This document shows positions 26,654 to 35,374 of a DNA stretch of 63,822 bases, one piece after another (the stretch's first letter is position 1; every line of letters starts with the position of its first letter). Made by a program: the position numbers and the translations under genes. A model generated the notes under the pieces. The model made no database searches. It saw only the letters and a list, made by a program, of their open reading frames with translations, and had not been told where the DNA came from. Location of the stretch: the NCBI GenBank assembly GCA_947459425.1, contig CANHDJ010000017.1, forward strand, positions 1 through 63,822, given 5' to 3'. This DNA is from Ignavibacteria bacterium (GTDB lineage Bacteria; Bacteroidota; Ignavibacteria; Kapaibacteriales; UBA4661).

Positions 26654-27565
26654 ATGCGTATTCTCATTGTTGACGACGAAGAACTTGCCCGCAGGAGCAT
26701 TCGTCTTTTGCTCGAATCCTTCACTCATACAACCGATATTCAAGAAGCACAGAATGGGCGCGAGGCTCTTCAAATCTTACTTGAAGGCAAAACTGATATG
26801 GTCTTTTTGGATATTCAAATGCCGGAAATGTCGGGGTTTGACGTATTGCAAGCACAGGAGCGCACGATAGCGCAAGACCCTCCGCACGGCGCAGAAATCC
26901 TTGCTCCGATAACAATTTTTGTAACGGCATTCGACCGCTACGCCCTCCGAGCCTTTGAAGCAAGCGCTGTTGACTATTTGCTGAAGCCTTTCGATGATGA
27001 ACGATTTCGTCAGGCATTGGAGCGCGGAGCAACGCGGCTTGCCGAGCGCGAGGCGCTCCGAGTGCGGCAACAAGCGCCTTCAAGTAATATTCCGCCAAGC
27101 AATCTTCAACCAAGCAGCCATCCGCTCAATCATTCGCTCAATGAAGACGAACAAGCCCGTCTCATGCGCTTTTTGGAGGAAAACCCTCTCTATGCCGCAC
27201 AAAACCTTGTTCAACAGATCACACCAAACACCCCACCGCAATTTTTGGAGCGCCTCACCCTGCAAAGCCGCAACCGTACTATCGTTGTGGCGGTTGATGA
27301 TATTGATTGGATTGAAGCGGAAAGTTATTACGTGCAGATTCACACCAGTACCAAATCGTACCTCATGCGCGAAACCATGAGCAACCTTGAAGAGCGCTTA
27401 AACCCTCGTTATTTCCGCCGCATTCACCGCTCGGCAATCGTCAACCTCCGCGCCGTAAAATCCATTGAAACCCAGACGCACGGCGACGGTATTGTCATTC
27501 TCCGTAATAACACTCGCCTCAAACTCAGCCGCACACGTAGGCAGCAGTTTATGGATGCACTTTGA
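26654..27565 (+). CDS. LytTR-family response regulator
   Basis: A 303-residue regulator. The receiver has ILIVDDEELARRS, the phosphoacceptor in VFLDIQMPEMSG (Asp53), TAFDRYALRAFEASAVDYLLKPF and a typical alpha-5. A linker of ~70 residues rich in Ser/Pro/Asn follows. The LytTR DNA-binding domain (about 200-303) contains VDDIDWIEAESYYVQIHT and YFRRIHRSAIVNLRAV. It is the cognate partner of the LytS-type kinase immediately upstream. LytTR proteins bind paired direct repeats; none was identified with confidence here. Confidence 0.94.
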   Translation: MRILIVDDEELARRSIRLLLESFTHTTDIQEAQNGREALQILLEGKTDMVFLDIQMPEMSGFDVLQAQERTIAQDPPHGAEILAPITIFVTAFDRYALRAFEASAVDYLLKPFDDERFRQALERGATRLAEREALRVRQQAPSSNIPPSNLQPSSHPLNHSLNEDEQARLMRFLEENPLYAAQNLVQQITPNTPPQFLERLTLQSRNRTIVVAVDDIDWIEAESYYVQIHTSTKSYLMRETMSNLEERLNPRYFRRIHRSAIVNLRAVKSIETQTHGDGIVILRNNTRLKLSRTRRQQFMDAL

Positions 27566-27752
27566 TTTGCGCCTTTTCATACGGTTTACAAAGCTCCTGA
27601 ACAGCCATCATACCGCTTCATTGCACCACAAAAGCATTTCACAGCAGAAGTATTTCACAGCCCCCGCCCTTGATGTATTTTGCCTTCAATCACAATAGAA
27701 GGCTCATCCATCGCTGATGAGTGCTTGTTTTTCATCCTTTTTTGGAGGTTTT

Positions 27753-28940
27753 ATGCTTCAGTATTTAGATCAACTCATTTGTCGTGTAAGCGGCATCCTA
27801 TCATGTCTTGCAATTATTCTGCTCGCTGCCTGTGCCAGCCCGTCCGCCGCACCCGACGACACCATTGCAGACACCGACCTTTCGACCGATGTGCAACGTC
27901 TGGATTTTGGGGCAACCGAAGAAACAAAAACATTCACCATTAAATTTCCTACGCCGCCTGCGGGCGCAAAAGGTTTCGGCTGGAATATCCGCCGCAGTGA
28001 ACCTTGGCTTCAGTTGGACGCGGAAGATGGTAGTGGCACAAGAACAATCACCGCACGAATCAACCGTTCGCGCTTGCCATTCGGCACGTTCTACGACACA
28101 CTCACAATCCTTGCACGGCGCACAGGTGCTGCGCTTCAGAGTGGAACAATCGCAACAGTTACCATACCCGTTTCGGTGCAAAATCCCCCGAAAACAACAA
28201 CTTCTATGTCGGCACTATACCAGCAGCTTGTCGGTGGTAACTTGCAGCTTCCTCCCGGATTGGATAGTGCAGCCAGCCTCACAGCAGCATTGAGTATCAA
28301 TGCAGCAGGAACGACAGTTTTATCAGCATTGGGAGCATTTTACCAAAACAGACAATTTCTTGTTGATGCGGGCGTAATGTCCATCAAAGCAGGAACATTC
28401 TTGCGTTTGGATAGCGTTGCGATGACCAAACGCTCCTTTACCTTCACCAACCCCGCCACAAGCCAGCCCGTAAGCGGCACATACTACGCACCAAGCAGTA
28501 CGGCTGTTCCGGCGGAACTTCTCCGCTTCGACGGCACAACGTTTCAGCGTTTTAATGTCTATGGGAGTTCCACGTTTGTCGGCTACCGCGATAGCGTTGT
28601 TTCGGTTGTTTCGCCTGTGCTGACTTCTCCTGCTTCCGGCGGTTCTGCAAGCCGTTCGAGTGGAATTGCGCTGCAATGGACGACTTCCGCCGACGTTGGC
28701 GATAGTGTTTATGCGGTAGTTATTTCGGCAGTTGATTCAACAAAATTAGCAACATCCATACCCGTCCCTGATGCAAACGGCATGGTGACTATCTCCTCAA
28801 CCCAAACAACCCGTTTACCTGCGGGCAGCGCCAATGTTATTCTTGTGCGGTATCGCACTGCCATTCGGATAACTTCGGGTGGCGAAAAGCGTATCATTCT
28901 GTCGTTGGCGCAGCGCAGCTACACCATCACACTCCAATAG
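27753..28940 (+). CDS. Lipoprotein with BACON-like domain
   Basis: A 395-residue lipoprotein. GGAGG six to ten nt before ATG 27753 fixes the start. The signal sequence ends in the lipobox ILLAAC (about residue 29). Residues ~45-145 resemble a BACON domain (FTIKFPTPPAGAKGFGWNIRRSEPWLQLDAEDGSGTRTITARINRSRLPFGTFYDTLTI), a beta sandwich linked to carbohydrate or mucin binding in Bacteroidota. The rest is beta-rich with a fibronectin-like segment (SSGIALQWTTSADVGDSVYAVVISAVDS). No enzyme motif is seen. It is probably a surface-exposed binding protein. Confidence 0.75.
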   Translation: MLQYLDQLICRVSGILSCLAIILLAACASPSAAPDDTIADTDLSTDVQRLDFGATEETKTFTIKFPTPPAGAKGFGWNIRRSEPWLQLDAEDGSGTRTITARINRSRLPFGTFYDTLTILARRTGAALQSGTIATVTIPVSVQNPPKTTTSMSALYQQLVGGNLQLPPGLDSAASLTAALSINAAGTTVLSALGAFYQNRQFLVDAGVMSIKAGTFLRLDSVAMTKRSFTFTNPATSQPVSGTYYAPSSTAVPAELLRFDGTTFQRFNVYGSSTFVGYRDSVVSVVSPVLTSPASGGSASRSSGIALQWTTSADVGDSVYAVVISAVDSTKLATSIPVPDANGMVTISSTQTTRLPAGSANVILVRYRTAIRITSGGEKRIILSLAQRSYTITLQ

Positions 28941-29097
28941 AATCAACAAGACCAATACCAACGCCGTTTCAGGGTTTGTGGAATTTTTGGGAGTGTCTAT
29001 GATACGCACTGCCTCTTTCTGCAAACCCTGTTTTTCTGCGACAATATTTGTAACTTGGGGAATCAATACGCAACACTCTCACTTACCCGAAGCAGCC

Positions 29098-30105
29098 ATG
29101 AAAATTATCTTTTTCGATGCCCATGCCTTTGAGCAAGATGCCTTTGAACGCGCCAACAGCGCCCTTGGAACCGATAAACACGAGTTAGTGATGGTCAAAG
29201 CAAATCTGAATGCGACAACAGCAGAACTTGCTCGTGGTGCGGAGGCAATCTCTATTTTTGTCAACGACAACGCTTCGGCGGAAGTTCTGGAGAAACTTCA
29301 CGCTCTTGGTGTAAAATTTCTCGCTTTGCGCTCGGCGGGGTTTAACCACGTTGATCTCAAACGCGCACAGGAACTGGGCTTCCGTGTAGCAAATGTTCCA
29401 GCGTATTCGCCGTATGCCGTTGCCGAACACACGGTTGCGCTCATGCTGGCACTCAATCGCAAAATTGTCCGCGCCAGCAATCGCATCCGCGACTTAAATT
29501 TCTCGTTGGATGGTTTGGTCGGGTTCGATATGAACGGAAAGACCGTCGGCATTATCGGTACAGGCAAAATAGGGGCAATCGTCGCCAAAATTCTCTTCGG
29601 TTTTGGCTGCAAGCTGCTTTACTACGATATTGCTCCAAACGCTGCCTTAGAAACCCAGTATGGCGCTCAGTTTACCGACCTTGACACGCTGTCGCAGCAG
29701 TCCGATATTATCACGCTCCACACCCCCCTTTTGCCCGAAACGAAGCACCTCATCAATGCAGAGCGTATTGCACAAATGAAGCGCGGCGTAATGCTCATCA
29801 ACACCAGCAGAGGCGGGCTTATCAACACTGCCGATGCTATTGAGAGCCTCAAGTCCGGTCATATCGGTTATTTGGGAATTGATGTGTATGAACAGGAGCA
29901 AGGGCTGTTTTTCCATGATTACTCCGACACCATCTTGCAAGACGATATGATTGCACGACTTATGACGTTTCCGAATGTCATCATCACAAGCCATCAAGCA
30001 TTTTTAACGCATACCGCTTTGCACAATATTGCCGAAACAACGCTTCACAACGTGAGTTGCTGGGCGACGGGTGCGGCAAGCCCGCACGAAATCAACAAGG
30101 CGTGA
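29098..30105 (+). CDS. ldhA: D-lactate dehydrogenase (NAD-dependent, LdhA-type)
   Basis: A 335-residue D-2-hydroxyacid dehydrogenase that follows E. coli LdhA closely. It has IFVNDNASAEVLEKL, the substrate Arg region LRSAGFNHVDL, VPAYSPYAVAEHT, the NAD loop GIIGTGKIGAIVAK, and NTSRGGLINT. The catalytic His is in IITSHQAFLT with the paired Glu in IDVYEQEQ. It reduces pyruvate to D-lactate in fermentation. ATG 29098 matches the family N-terminus; the frame stays open upstream without similarity. It ends near a terminator hairpin. Confidence 0.93.
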   Translation: MKIIFFDAHAFEQDAFERANSALGTDKHELVMVKANLNATTAELARGAEAISIFVNDNASAEVLEKLHALGVKFLALRSAGFNHVDLKRAQELGFRVANVPAYSPYAVAEHTVALMLALNRKIVRASNRIRDLNFSLDGLVGFDMNGKTVGIIGTGKIGAIVAKILFGFGCKLLYYDIAPNAALETQYGAQFTDLDTLSQQSDIITLHTPLLPETKHLINAERIAQMKRGVMLINTSRGGLINTADAIESLKSGHIGYLGIDVYEQEQGLFFHDYSDTILQDDMIARLMTFPNVIITSHQAFLTHTALHNIAETTLHNVSCWATGAASPHEINKA

Positions 30106-30183
30106 CGGGAGTCTCTAGCACAGAGCGCACAAGAGCCTCGTTTCCAACGAAGAATTACGGAATTTTCACGCACCTTTGCAATA

Positions 30184-30225
30184 AAAAACCCTGTAAGCAA
30201 GATATAATCTTGTTTACAGGGTTTT
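30184..30225. terminator. Bidirectional intrinsic terminator
   Basis: AAAACCCTGTAAGCAAGA and TCTTGTTTACAGGGTTTT form an 18-bp stem with one mismatch and a 5-nt loop. It separates ldhA from the convergent hydrolase. The rest of the 260-nt gap shows no gene. Confidence 0.88.
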
Positions 30226-30365
30226 GGTAGGTGAAGGGCAATTCCACAAAAAATGTCCCGCAGACCAGATTCTATCGGCTTTTGAGGTGTATCGTTCAAC
30301 CTAAACACATATTTGAAATTGTTTTAGAATGAATTTCACTAAATTTCCGTAGTTCTCATTTCCAA

Positions 30366-31277
30366 TTATTGAGCATCGGTGCGCTCTAAAAATCGCACTA
30401 TTTCTTCCAAAACCCGCTCCGAAGCCTCTTCTTCGACAAAATGCCCGGCATGAGGTATTTCAACAACTTCTGCTTTATGCCAAAGACTTTTCCAAAGCGG
30501 TAGGTGGTCAATGGCACGGACAAAGCGGTCTTTCATGCCCCAGAGTATCAATATTGGTTTATCTGCAAGCGTAAGTGCATTTTTTTGTAAAGCATTATAC
30601 CATCCTCTGTTTCCATCAAGCGCTTGTACAAGCCCAAAGGTTGCGATGCGATTTGTTGGCGTGTCCAATGGCGCAAGGTATTGTGCGTGAACGGCGGGAG
30701 AAAGTTTTTTCTTGTCGCCAAACGATTGCGGAATAAGCACTTTTGGCGAAAAACCGTATTGCAAATATAGCCACTTGCCAAGGGCATTATTGAAAATTTT
30801 CCCGCCTTGTTCCATGCGCGGAAGCGACCACATCCACGAATTGGCAACGATAATACGGCGCACATTGTCAGGATGATGCACTGCATAATCCATAGAAATC
30901 GGACCACCATAATCTTGTGTGATTATCGTAACATCCTTTAAGTTCAATGCCTTGATAAACGCCGTTAAACGCCGAGCGTGTGCTTGCGGCGTGTAATCTG
31001 CGCTATCAGGTTTATCAGACAACCCAAAACCCAAGTGGTCAAGCGCTATACAGCGATAGTGCGCCGACAGATGCTTAATGCAATGCCTATACAAAAACGA
31101 CCAAACAGGCGTACCGTGAACCATCAGCAAAATATCGCCTTGCCCTTCATCAACATAGTGCATTGCGTGTCCTTCAATGAGTTGGAACCGCGATTCAAAG
31201 GGATATTCGGCTTTGTCGAGCCATTCGGGGCTTATTCGCCCCATTGCCTTTGCCGCAGTATTGACCGTGCTTTCCAT
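30366..31277 (-). CDS. Alpha/beta hydrolase, haloalkane dehalogenase-like
   Basis: A 303-residue alpha/beta hydrolase. The oxyanion region is MVHGTPVWSFLYR, the nucleophile elbow is ITQDYGGPIS (Asp), the acid is in ILWGMKDRF, and the base is in IPHAGHFVEEE. The Asp nucleophile and overall pattern are those of haloalkane dehalogenases. However, the halide-holding Asn of HGNP is Thr, and the Trp after the nucleophile (QDWGG) is Tyr, so dehalogenation is doubtful. GGGAG about 8 nt upstream supports ATG 31277. It lies 17 nt after the TetR gene and is presumably under its control. Confidence 0.85.
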   Translation of the reverse strand: MESTVNTAAKAMGRISPEWLDKAEYPFESRFQLIEGHAMHYVDEGQGDILLMVHGTPVWSFLYRHCIKHLSAHYRCIALDHLGFGLSDKPDSADYTPQAHARRLTAFIKALNLKDVTIITQDYGGPISMDYAVHHPDNVRRIIVANSWMWSLPRMEQGGKIFNNALGKWLYLQYGFSPKVLIPQSFGDKKKLSPAVHAQYLAPLDTPTNRIATFGLVQALDGNRGWYNALQKNALTLADKPILILWGMKDRFVRAIDHLPLWKSLWHKAEVVEIPHAGHFVEEEASERVLEEIVRFLERTDAQ

Positions 31278-31294
31278 CTGTTTCTCCCGAAAAA

Positions 31295-31912
31295 TCATAA
31301 AAATCGTGAATGATAGAGTGGTTTCAAATGCGCTAATACATCGTCAAGCGGGTAGGAATCAGGCTGACGAACAAGATGGGTACAAATGCCGTCAATGAGG
31401 GCAAAAAGCAATCGTGCTTCGGCGTGCGGATTGAGTGTTGGAGCGTCTTTTTCTGTGCGCGGCAATTTTGGAAGGGATGCCGAGCAGAATGCCTCTAATT
31501 GCTGCAAAATCATGGACTCAAATTGATGAACGCGCTCCCCCAAACGCTCAATCGCTGCGGGTTGTGTGCGAAGGCTGCCAAGCAAGCGCCAAAAATCTTG
31601 ATGTTTCAGCGTCAGACGACAAGCATTTTCGATAAAATCAAATAAACTTGGGCGCTCTCTGCCCGCCTCCGCCGCGACGCGGAACGATTCCTGCACATCC
31701 GCCCAGCCTTTTTCAAAAATTGCTAACAACAATTCATCTTTGCTGGCAAAGTAGTTGTACATCAAACCCTGAGAAATCCCTGCCCGCTTCGCAATTGCAC
31801 TCACGGACGCACCATCAAACCCCTTTTCGGCAAAAAGTTCAAGGGCCGCTTGCACTATCTCTGCGCGGCTTTCTTCCTGCATGGCGTGGAACTGCTCTTT
31901 TGTACGTGGCAT
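31295..31912 (-). CDS. TetR-family transcriptional regulator
   Basis: A 205-residue TetR protein. The N-terminal HTH is EIVQAALELFAEKGFDGASVSAIAKRAGISQGLMYNYFASKDELLLAI. The C-terminal helical ligand domain resembles the TetR_C groups found in lipid/xenobiotic regulators. ATG 31912 is preferred over 31945 because a palindromic operator lies between them, which places the site in the leader rather than inside the gene. It is first in a two-gene operon with the alpha/beta hydrolase and so probably represses both itself and that enzyme. Confidence 0.92.
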   Translation of the reverse strand: MPRTKEQFHAMQEESRAEIVQAALELFAEKGFDGASVSAIAKRAGISQGLMYNYFASKDELLLAIFEKGWADVQESFRVAAEAGRERPSLFDFIENACRLTLKHQDFWRLLGSLRTQPAAIERLGERVHQFESMILQQLEAFCSASLPKLPRTEKDAPTLNPHAEARLLFALIDGICTHLVRQPDSYPLDDVLAHLKPLYHSRFL

Positions 31913-31929
31913 AATTTGATTGCTTTTTG

Positions 31930-31949
31930 TTGAATGACTGTTCATTCAA
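31930..31949. promoter_or_regulatory. TetR-type operator palindrome
   Basis: TTGAATGA and TCATTCAA form a perfect 8-bp inverted repeat around a CTGT spacer, 18 nt upstream of the TetR start. The TGAATGA/TCATTCA half-site form is common for TetR-family autoregulators, so this is the likely binding site of the adjacent regulator. Confidence 0.75.
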
Positions 31950-32025
31950 AGATAAACGAAACAACAATATTTTCCAAAAGAAAAAGATTGAGAATCAGGA
32001 ATACTACTTTTTATGCGTGATGCGG

Positions 32026-32697
32026 TTATTTCTCCCCCACCAAGCCGCTTAAAATCTGGGCAAATGCACTCAAATTGCGTGTTTGATACCAAACCCTGCC
32101 TTGACCACGAAAACGGCAGACCAAGCCTTCACCGGAAGCAAGACTCGACCACATACTCCGCGAAGCCATCTGTACATCATATTGCAACGTGTCCTCAAAA
32201 GCAACAATATGACCGCTATCAATGATACAACCTTCATCCGGCGTGACCATTTTTTCGATAATTGCGCCGTAGGAATTGAGAAATACCAAGCCTTGTCCCG
32301 AAATTTTTGAAAGAAACAAGCCTTCGCCGCCCAACCATTATTTGACCGAACCCTGCATGGAAACCGTCAATTTCGGATCGCCCGCCAAATATGCTCCACC
32401 TTGAGCAAAAATCGTATTGCCGGAGAGTTCAAATTTCAAAATATCCCCCGGCGCAGACGGCGCAAGCACAAGTTCGCCACTACCGGTTTCGGCGGTATAA
32501 AGCGACGCAAACAGCGATTCTCCGCCAATGGCAGCTTTAAGTGAACCGAGTAACCCCTTGCCACTTCCTGATGTTTTCAAGGCAATACTGGGCGACATTG
32601 CTATCATTGCGCCGGATTCGGCTCTGAACGACTCACCTTGTCGCAGATGAATCGTTAAGGTTGTAAAAACGGGGCTGTTACTGATTTCGTAGTTCAT
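32026..32697 (-). pseudogene. AIM24/TIGR00266-family gene interrupted by one in-frame stop codon
   Basis: Two minus-strand open segments in the same frame make one AIM24-family protein of ~223 residues. The first part runs from MNYEISNSPVFTTLTIHL with GESFRAESGAMIAMSP and GGESLFASLYTAETGSGELVL to LTVSMQGSVK. It is followed by TAA at 32340-32338, and reading resumes without frame change as WLGGEGLFLSKISGQGLVFLNSYGAI ... DSGHIVAFEDTLQYDV. Both halves are well preserved, so the loss is recent, or the stop is a sequencing error or is read through. AIM24 proteins have a beta-solenoid-like fold and no settled bacterial function. Confidence 0.8.
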
Positions 32698-32898
32698 GGT
32701 AAAAAAAGTAAAGTGAATAGAATCCACGACATTGAGCCGCAAAGCTCCACAAATGCGTGTTAGAGAGCAATAGCGAAAAACACTTCATCGCAAAAATCAA
32801 CACAAAACAAAAAAAATGCAGCGCTTCCCCTGAAGATAGCGCTGCTGAAAAGATTTCGGATAACATTTCACAACAATAATTCACACAAAACGGCGTAG

Positions 32899-33807
32899 CT
32901 ACTGCTTGGCAAGATACGTCCGCAATCGCCGCTTCCAGCCCGGAAGCCAACGTTGTTCATTGCGCTCCGGCGGTGCGTTTTCGACCCGCTCGGTCAAACG
33001 CTGCTCCGCCGATGCAGCAAACTCGCGGAGTGCAGCTTTTCCTTCTTCCGTGCCGTTCATACCTTGCAGCACCTGAAGCAGTCCCCAACCTCGATAGCCG
33101 TAATGTTCGGATGTCCGAATCCCTTCGCCTTTGAAATTCACGTAATCCGCCAACACATACAAGCCCATCGGCGCATTGGCAACACGGTAAAACTGCGCTT
33201 TGACGCGCTCTCGGTCATCATCGGGCGCGGCATCAAGGATTTTTTGCAAGGCAGATTCCATGCGGTTTGCGATAAATCGCGCTTGCAAACTCACCGTCGA
33301 AGCAAGTAACGTCCGCAAATCCCGCATTTCCTCGCTTTGCTGCGCGGATTGAAACTCCTCCCGCATCGTCCAGGGGCAACTGCGCTCACCACGCTCAAAT
33401 GCCTCTTTCAGCCATGTTGGGACGTATTGCACACCTTGCTCATTTGTCAGCAAAAAATCGACCAAACGCGGGAAAGACTCACCAAATGGCGCTTTGCAGC
33501 CCGCCGGAAACCAAATAAAATGCCCAATGCCGAGCGAAGCAAACTCCTCGCCCTTATTCCACGTCGTCAAGCCCTCAATGCTGCCCTTACATTCGTTTTT
33601 CCAGATGCGGTACCCGATGGCAAGCGCTTCATCATCACTTAGAACGACGCTATTTGACGGTATATTTTTTTTTGATGAGGATGCAATAACATCAACAGGA
33701 ACAGACGAGGTATGATTCGACAAAGTAGAAGTCGTCGAGCAGCCGCTCCAAACAAGTGTTAGTGCGCTTGCTCCGACGGCAAAAAGAAACACAGTACGAT
33801 GACGCAT
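32899..33807 (-). CDS. Conserved lipoprotein of unknown function
   Basis: A 302-residue lipoprotein. MRHRTVFLFAVGASALTLVWSGC provides the signal and lipobox. The mature part has the block IGYRIWKNECKGSIEGLTTWNKGEEFASLGIGHFIWFPAGCKAPFGESFPRLVDFLL. I recall this as a conserved family in Gram-negatives without assigned function. The Glu of the N-E-C segment, followed by a Gly-rich GIGHFIW stretch, is reminiscent of lysozyme-like or peptidoglycan-acting proteins, but that is only suggestive. Aromatic GYRGWGLLQVL lies near the C-terminus. ATG 33807 is chosen for the signal peptide. Confidence 0.65.
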   Translation of the reverse strand: MRHRTVFLFAVGASALTLVWSGCSTTSTLSNHTSSVPVDVIASSSKKNIPSNSVVLSDDEALAIGYRIWKNECKGSIEGLTTWNKGEEFASLGIGHFIWFPAGCKAPFGESFPRLVDFLLTNEQGVQYVPTWLKEAFERGERSCPWTMREEFQSAQQSEEMRDLRTLLASTVSLQARFIANRMESALQKILDAAPDDDRERVKAQFYRVANAPMGLYVLADYVNFKGEGIRTSEHYGYRGWGLLQVLQGMNGTEEGKAALREFAASAEQRLTERVENAPPERNEQRWLPGWKRRLRTYLAKQ

Positions 33808-33969
33808 AGACAAGCAAAAAGAATAGTGCTGAGAATGGTACTTCATAGCGGAAACAAAAAACGGAAGCCATTCACCCCCCAGCGACAGCTTCCGTCCTTT
33901 GCGGTTCTATGAAAAAGATTTTCTTGAAGTAGTCCAAAAAGTCCGAAGGAGCGCAGGAATCGTGCGCTT

Positions 33970-35160
33970 CTACTCCGAAGGATATGCCGTAACAGGTAGT
34001 ATCGGCATCGAAATTGGCTGCAACGCGCTCTGCTGTATTCTGTATTGAAGCGACGGCTGCATGATGGGAACAATAATTTGAACAGGCTCAATGACAATAG
34101 CCTTTAGTGCAACGGTTTCAATGGACGGAATGTTCCGTGAATGCGCCAGTCTAAGCGAAGACGTGAGTGCCACAACGCGCATTGCGGCTTGTTTGCGCTT
34201 GAAAAACCCAGTATTAAGTGGTTCATTGTCAATACCAGCAACGAGAATTTGACCCGATTTGGTGGCGTGAGCGCTATTCTGCTCCACGGCGGCTTCGGTA
34301 ATAAACTGTGGCTCTCGTGGCAATGCGGCTTCAGTACGAGGCTCCGGCATACGCTGTAACATCGTCGCAGCAATACTGGAGATTGAGCGCCGCGAAGCAT
34401 CGTACTCAGCGTGGATAGGCGCTGTTGGCGTGAGGTCGTCCACCGCATGAACAAGAGCATCACCGATCGAGTGCGAAACTTCTTGTGTTTGCTTAAAAGC
34501 AATGGCTCGTACTGCTTCAACATCAATATCCACATTCAACAATGCGGCAAGATGAATGGTTTTCATTTCTCCTTGCTCACCCGCTTCACTTGTTTGGCTT
34601 TCATTTGACAAAGGACGGTTGTTTTGAGCAACGGCAGAAGCGGCGGATTCGCCCGTCAGTTCGGTGAATGGTGTTCCACGCATTTCCTCCGGCGTTGCAA
34701 CAAATCTTCCTGCAAAGAGCGTGCCAATAAGTGAAACATCCGAAGTCATCACCGACCAACCCAACGCAAACGCTATTGCTAACACCGCTACTCTTGCCGC
34801 ATATTTTTTCGTGGCGGCTTTAGCACGCACGGCAAAGGGTGGATTCAATCGCTCATGCTCTGCCCGCATTTGGCTCACGGCAATTTGCTGTAAGGTGCGT
34901 GAATAGAGGCTTCGAGCTAGGTAGTGATACTCCGGCAGCGTTGCTTTGAAGGCTTCGGCGAGATGATACTGCGAAACACCGATAAAATCTGCGTAGGCAG
35001 GCAGGAATGTCTGCATATACGCCGCCGGAAACTTATCAAAAGCATCGGTTTCCATAGCGACAATGGCACTTTCACGGATTTTAGCAAAGGTTTTCACGTC
35101 ACTAATGGACAATTTGCGCTCTTCTCTAGCAAGTCGCAGCAAGGTTCCGGGCGTGTACAT
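33970..35160 (-). CDS. RodZ-like helix-turn-helix membrane protein
   Basis: A 396-residue protein. The N-terminal ~75 residues form an XRE/HTH_25 domain (MYTPGTLLRLAREERKLSISDVKTFAKIRESAIVAMET ... PAAYMQTFLPAYADFIGV), the fold of RodZ. A basic linker leads to one transmembrane helix (about 122-140, RVAVLAIAFALGWSV) and a low-complexity periplasmic tail of ~250 residues without a recognisable DUF4115 domain. RodZ connects MreB to the elongasome; no mre gene is adjacent. It could instead be a membrane-tethered regulator. It is divergent from the heparinase-family gene with ~214 nt between. Confidence 0.75.
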   Translation of the reverse strand: MYTPGTLLRLAREERKLSISDVKTFAKIRESAIVAMETDAFDKFPAAYMQTFLPAYADFIGVSQYHLAEAFKATLPEYHYLARSLYSRTLQQIAVSQMRAEHERLNPPFAVRAKAATKKYAARVAVLAIAFALGWSVMTSDVSLIGTLFAGRFVATPEEMRGTPFTELTGESAASAVAQNNRPLSNESQTSEAGEQGEMKTIHLAALLNVDIDVEAVRAIAFKQTQEVSHSIGDALVHAVDDLTPTAPIHAEYDASRRSISSIAATMLQRMPEPRTEAALPREPQFITEAAVEQNSAHATKSGQILVAGIDNEPLNTGFFKRKQAAMRVVALTSSLRLAHSRNIPSIETVALKAIVIEPVQIIVPIMQPSLQYRIQQSALQPISMPILPVTAYPSE

Positions 35161-35374
35161 GGCAATTTTCCTTGAAATTTCGTTGGTGTTTTGGCGTTGT
35201 TGTGTAGTTTTGCGGTTGTCTGCATGAACAATCGGCGTGTCAAAAAGCTATGCAGACAACACAAGCAATCATGCAATTTTCATGCCGATTTCTCAGCACA
35301 ACAGGCAGCAAAACCGCATAAACACTACACTCTCTTCAAGCAGAACATTCAACAACACTCCTATCTCATTGAAT

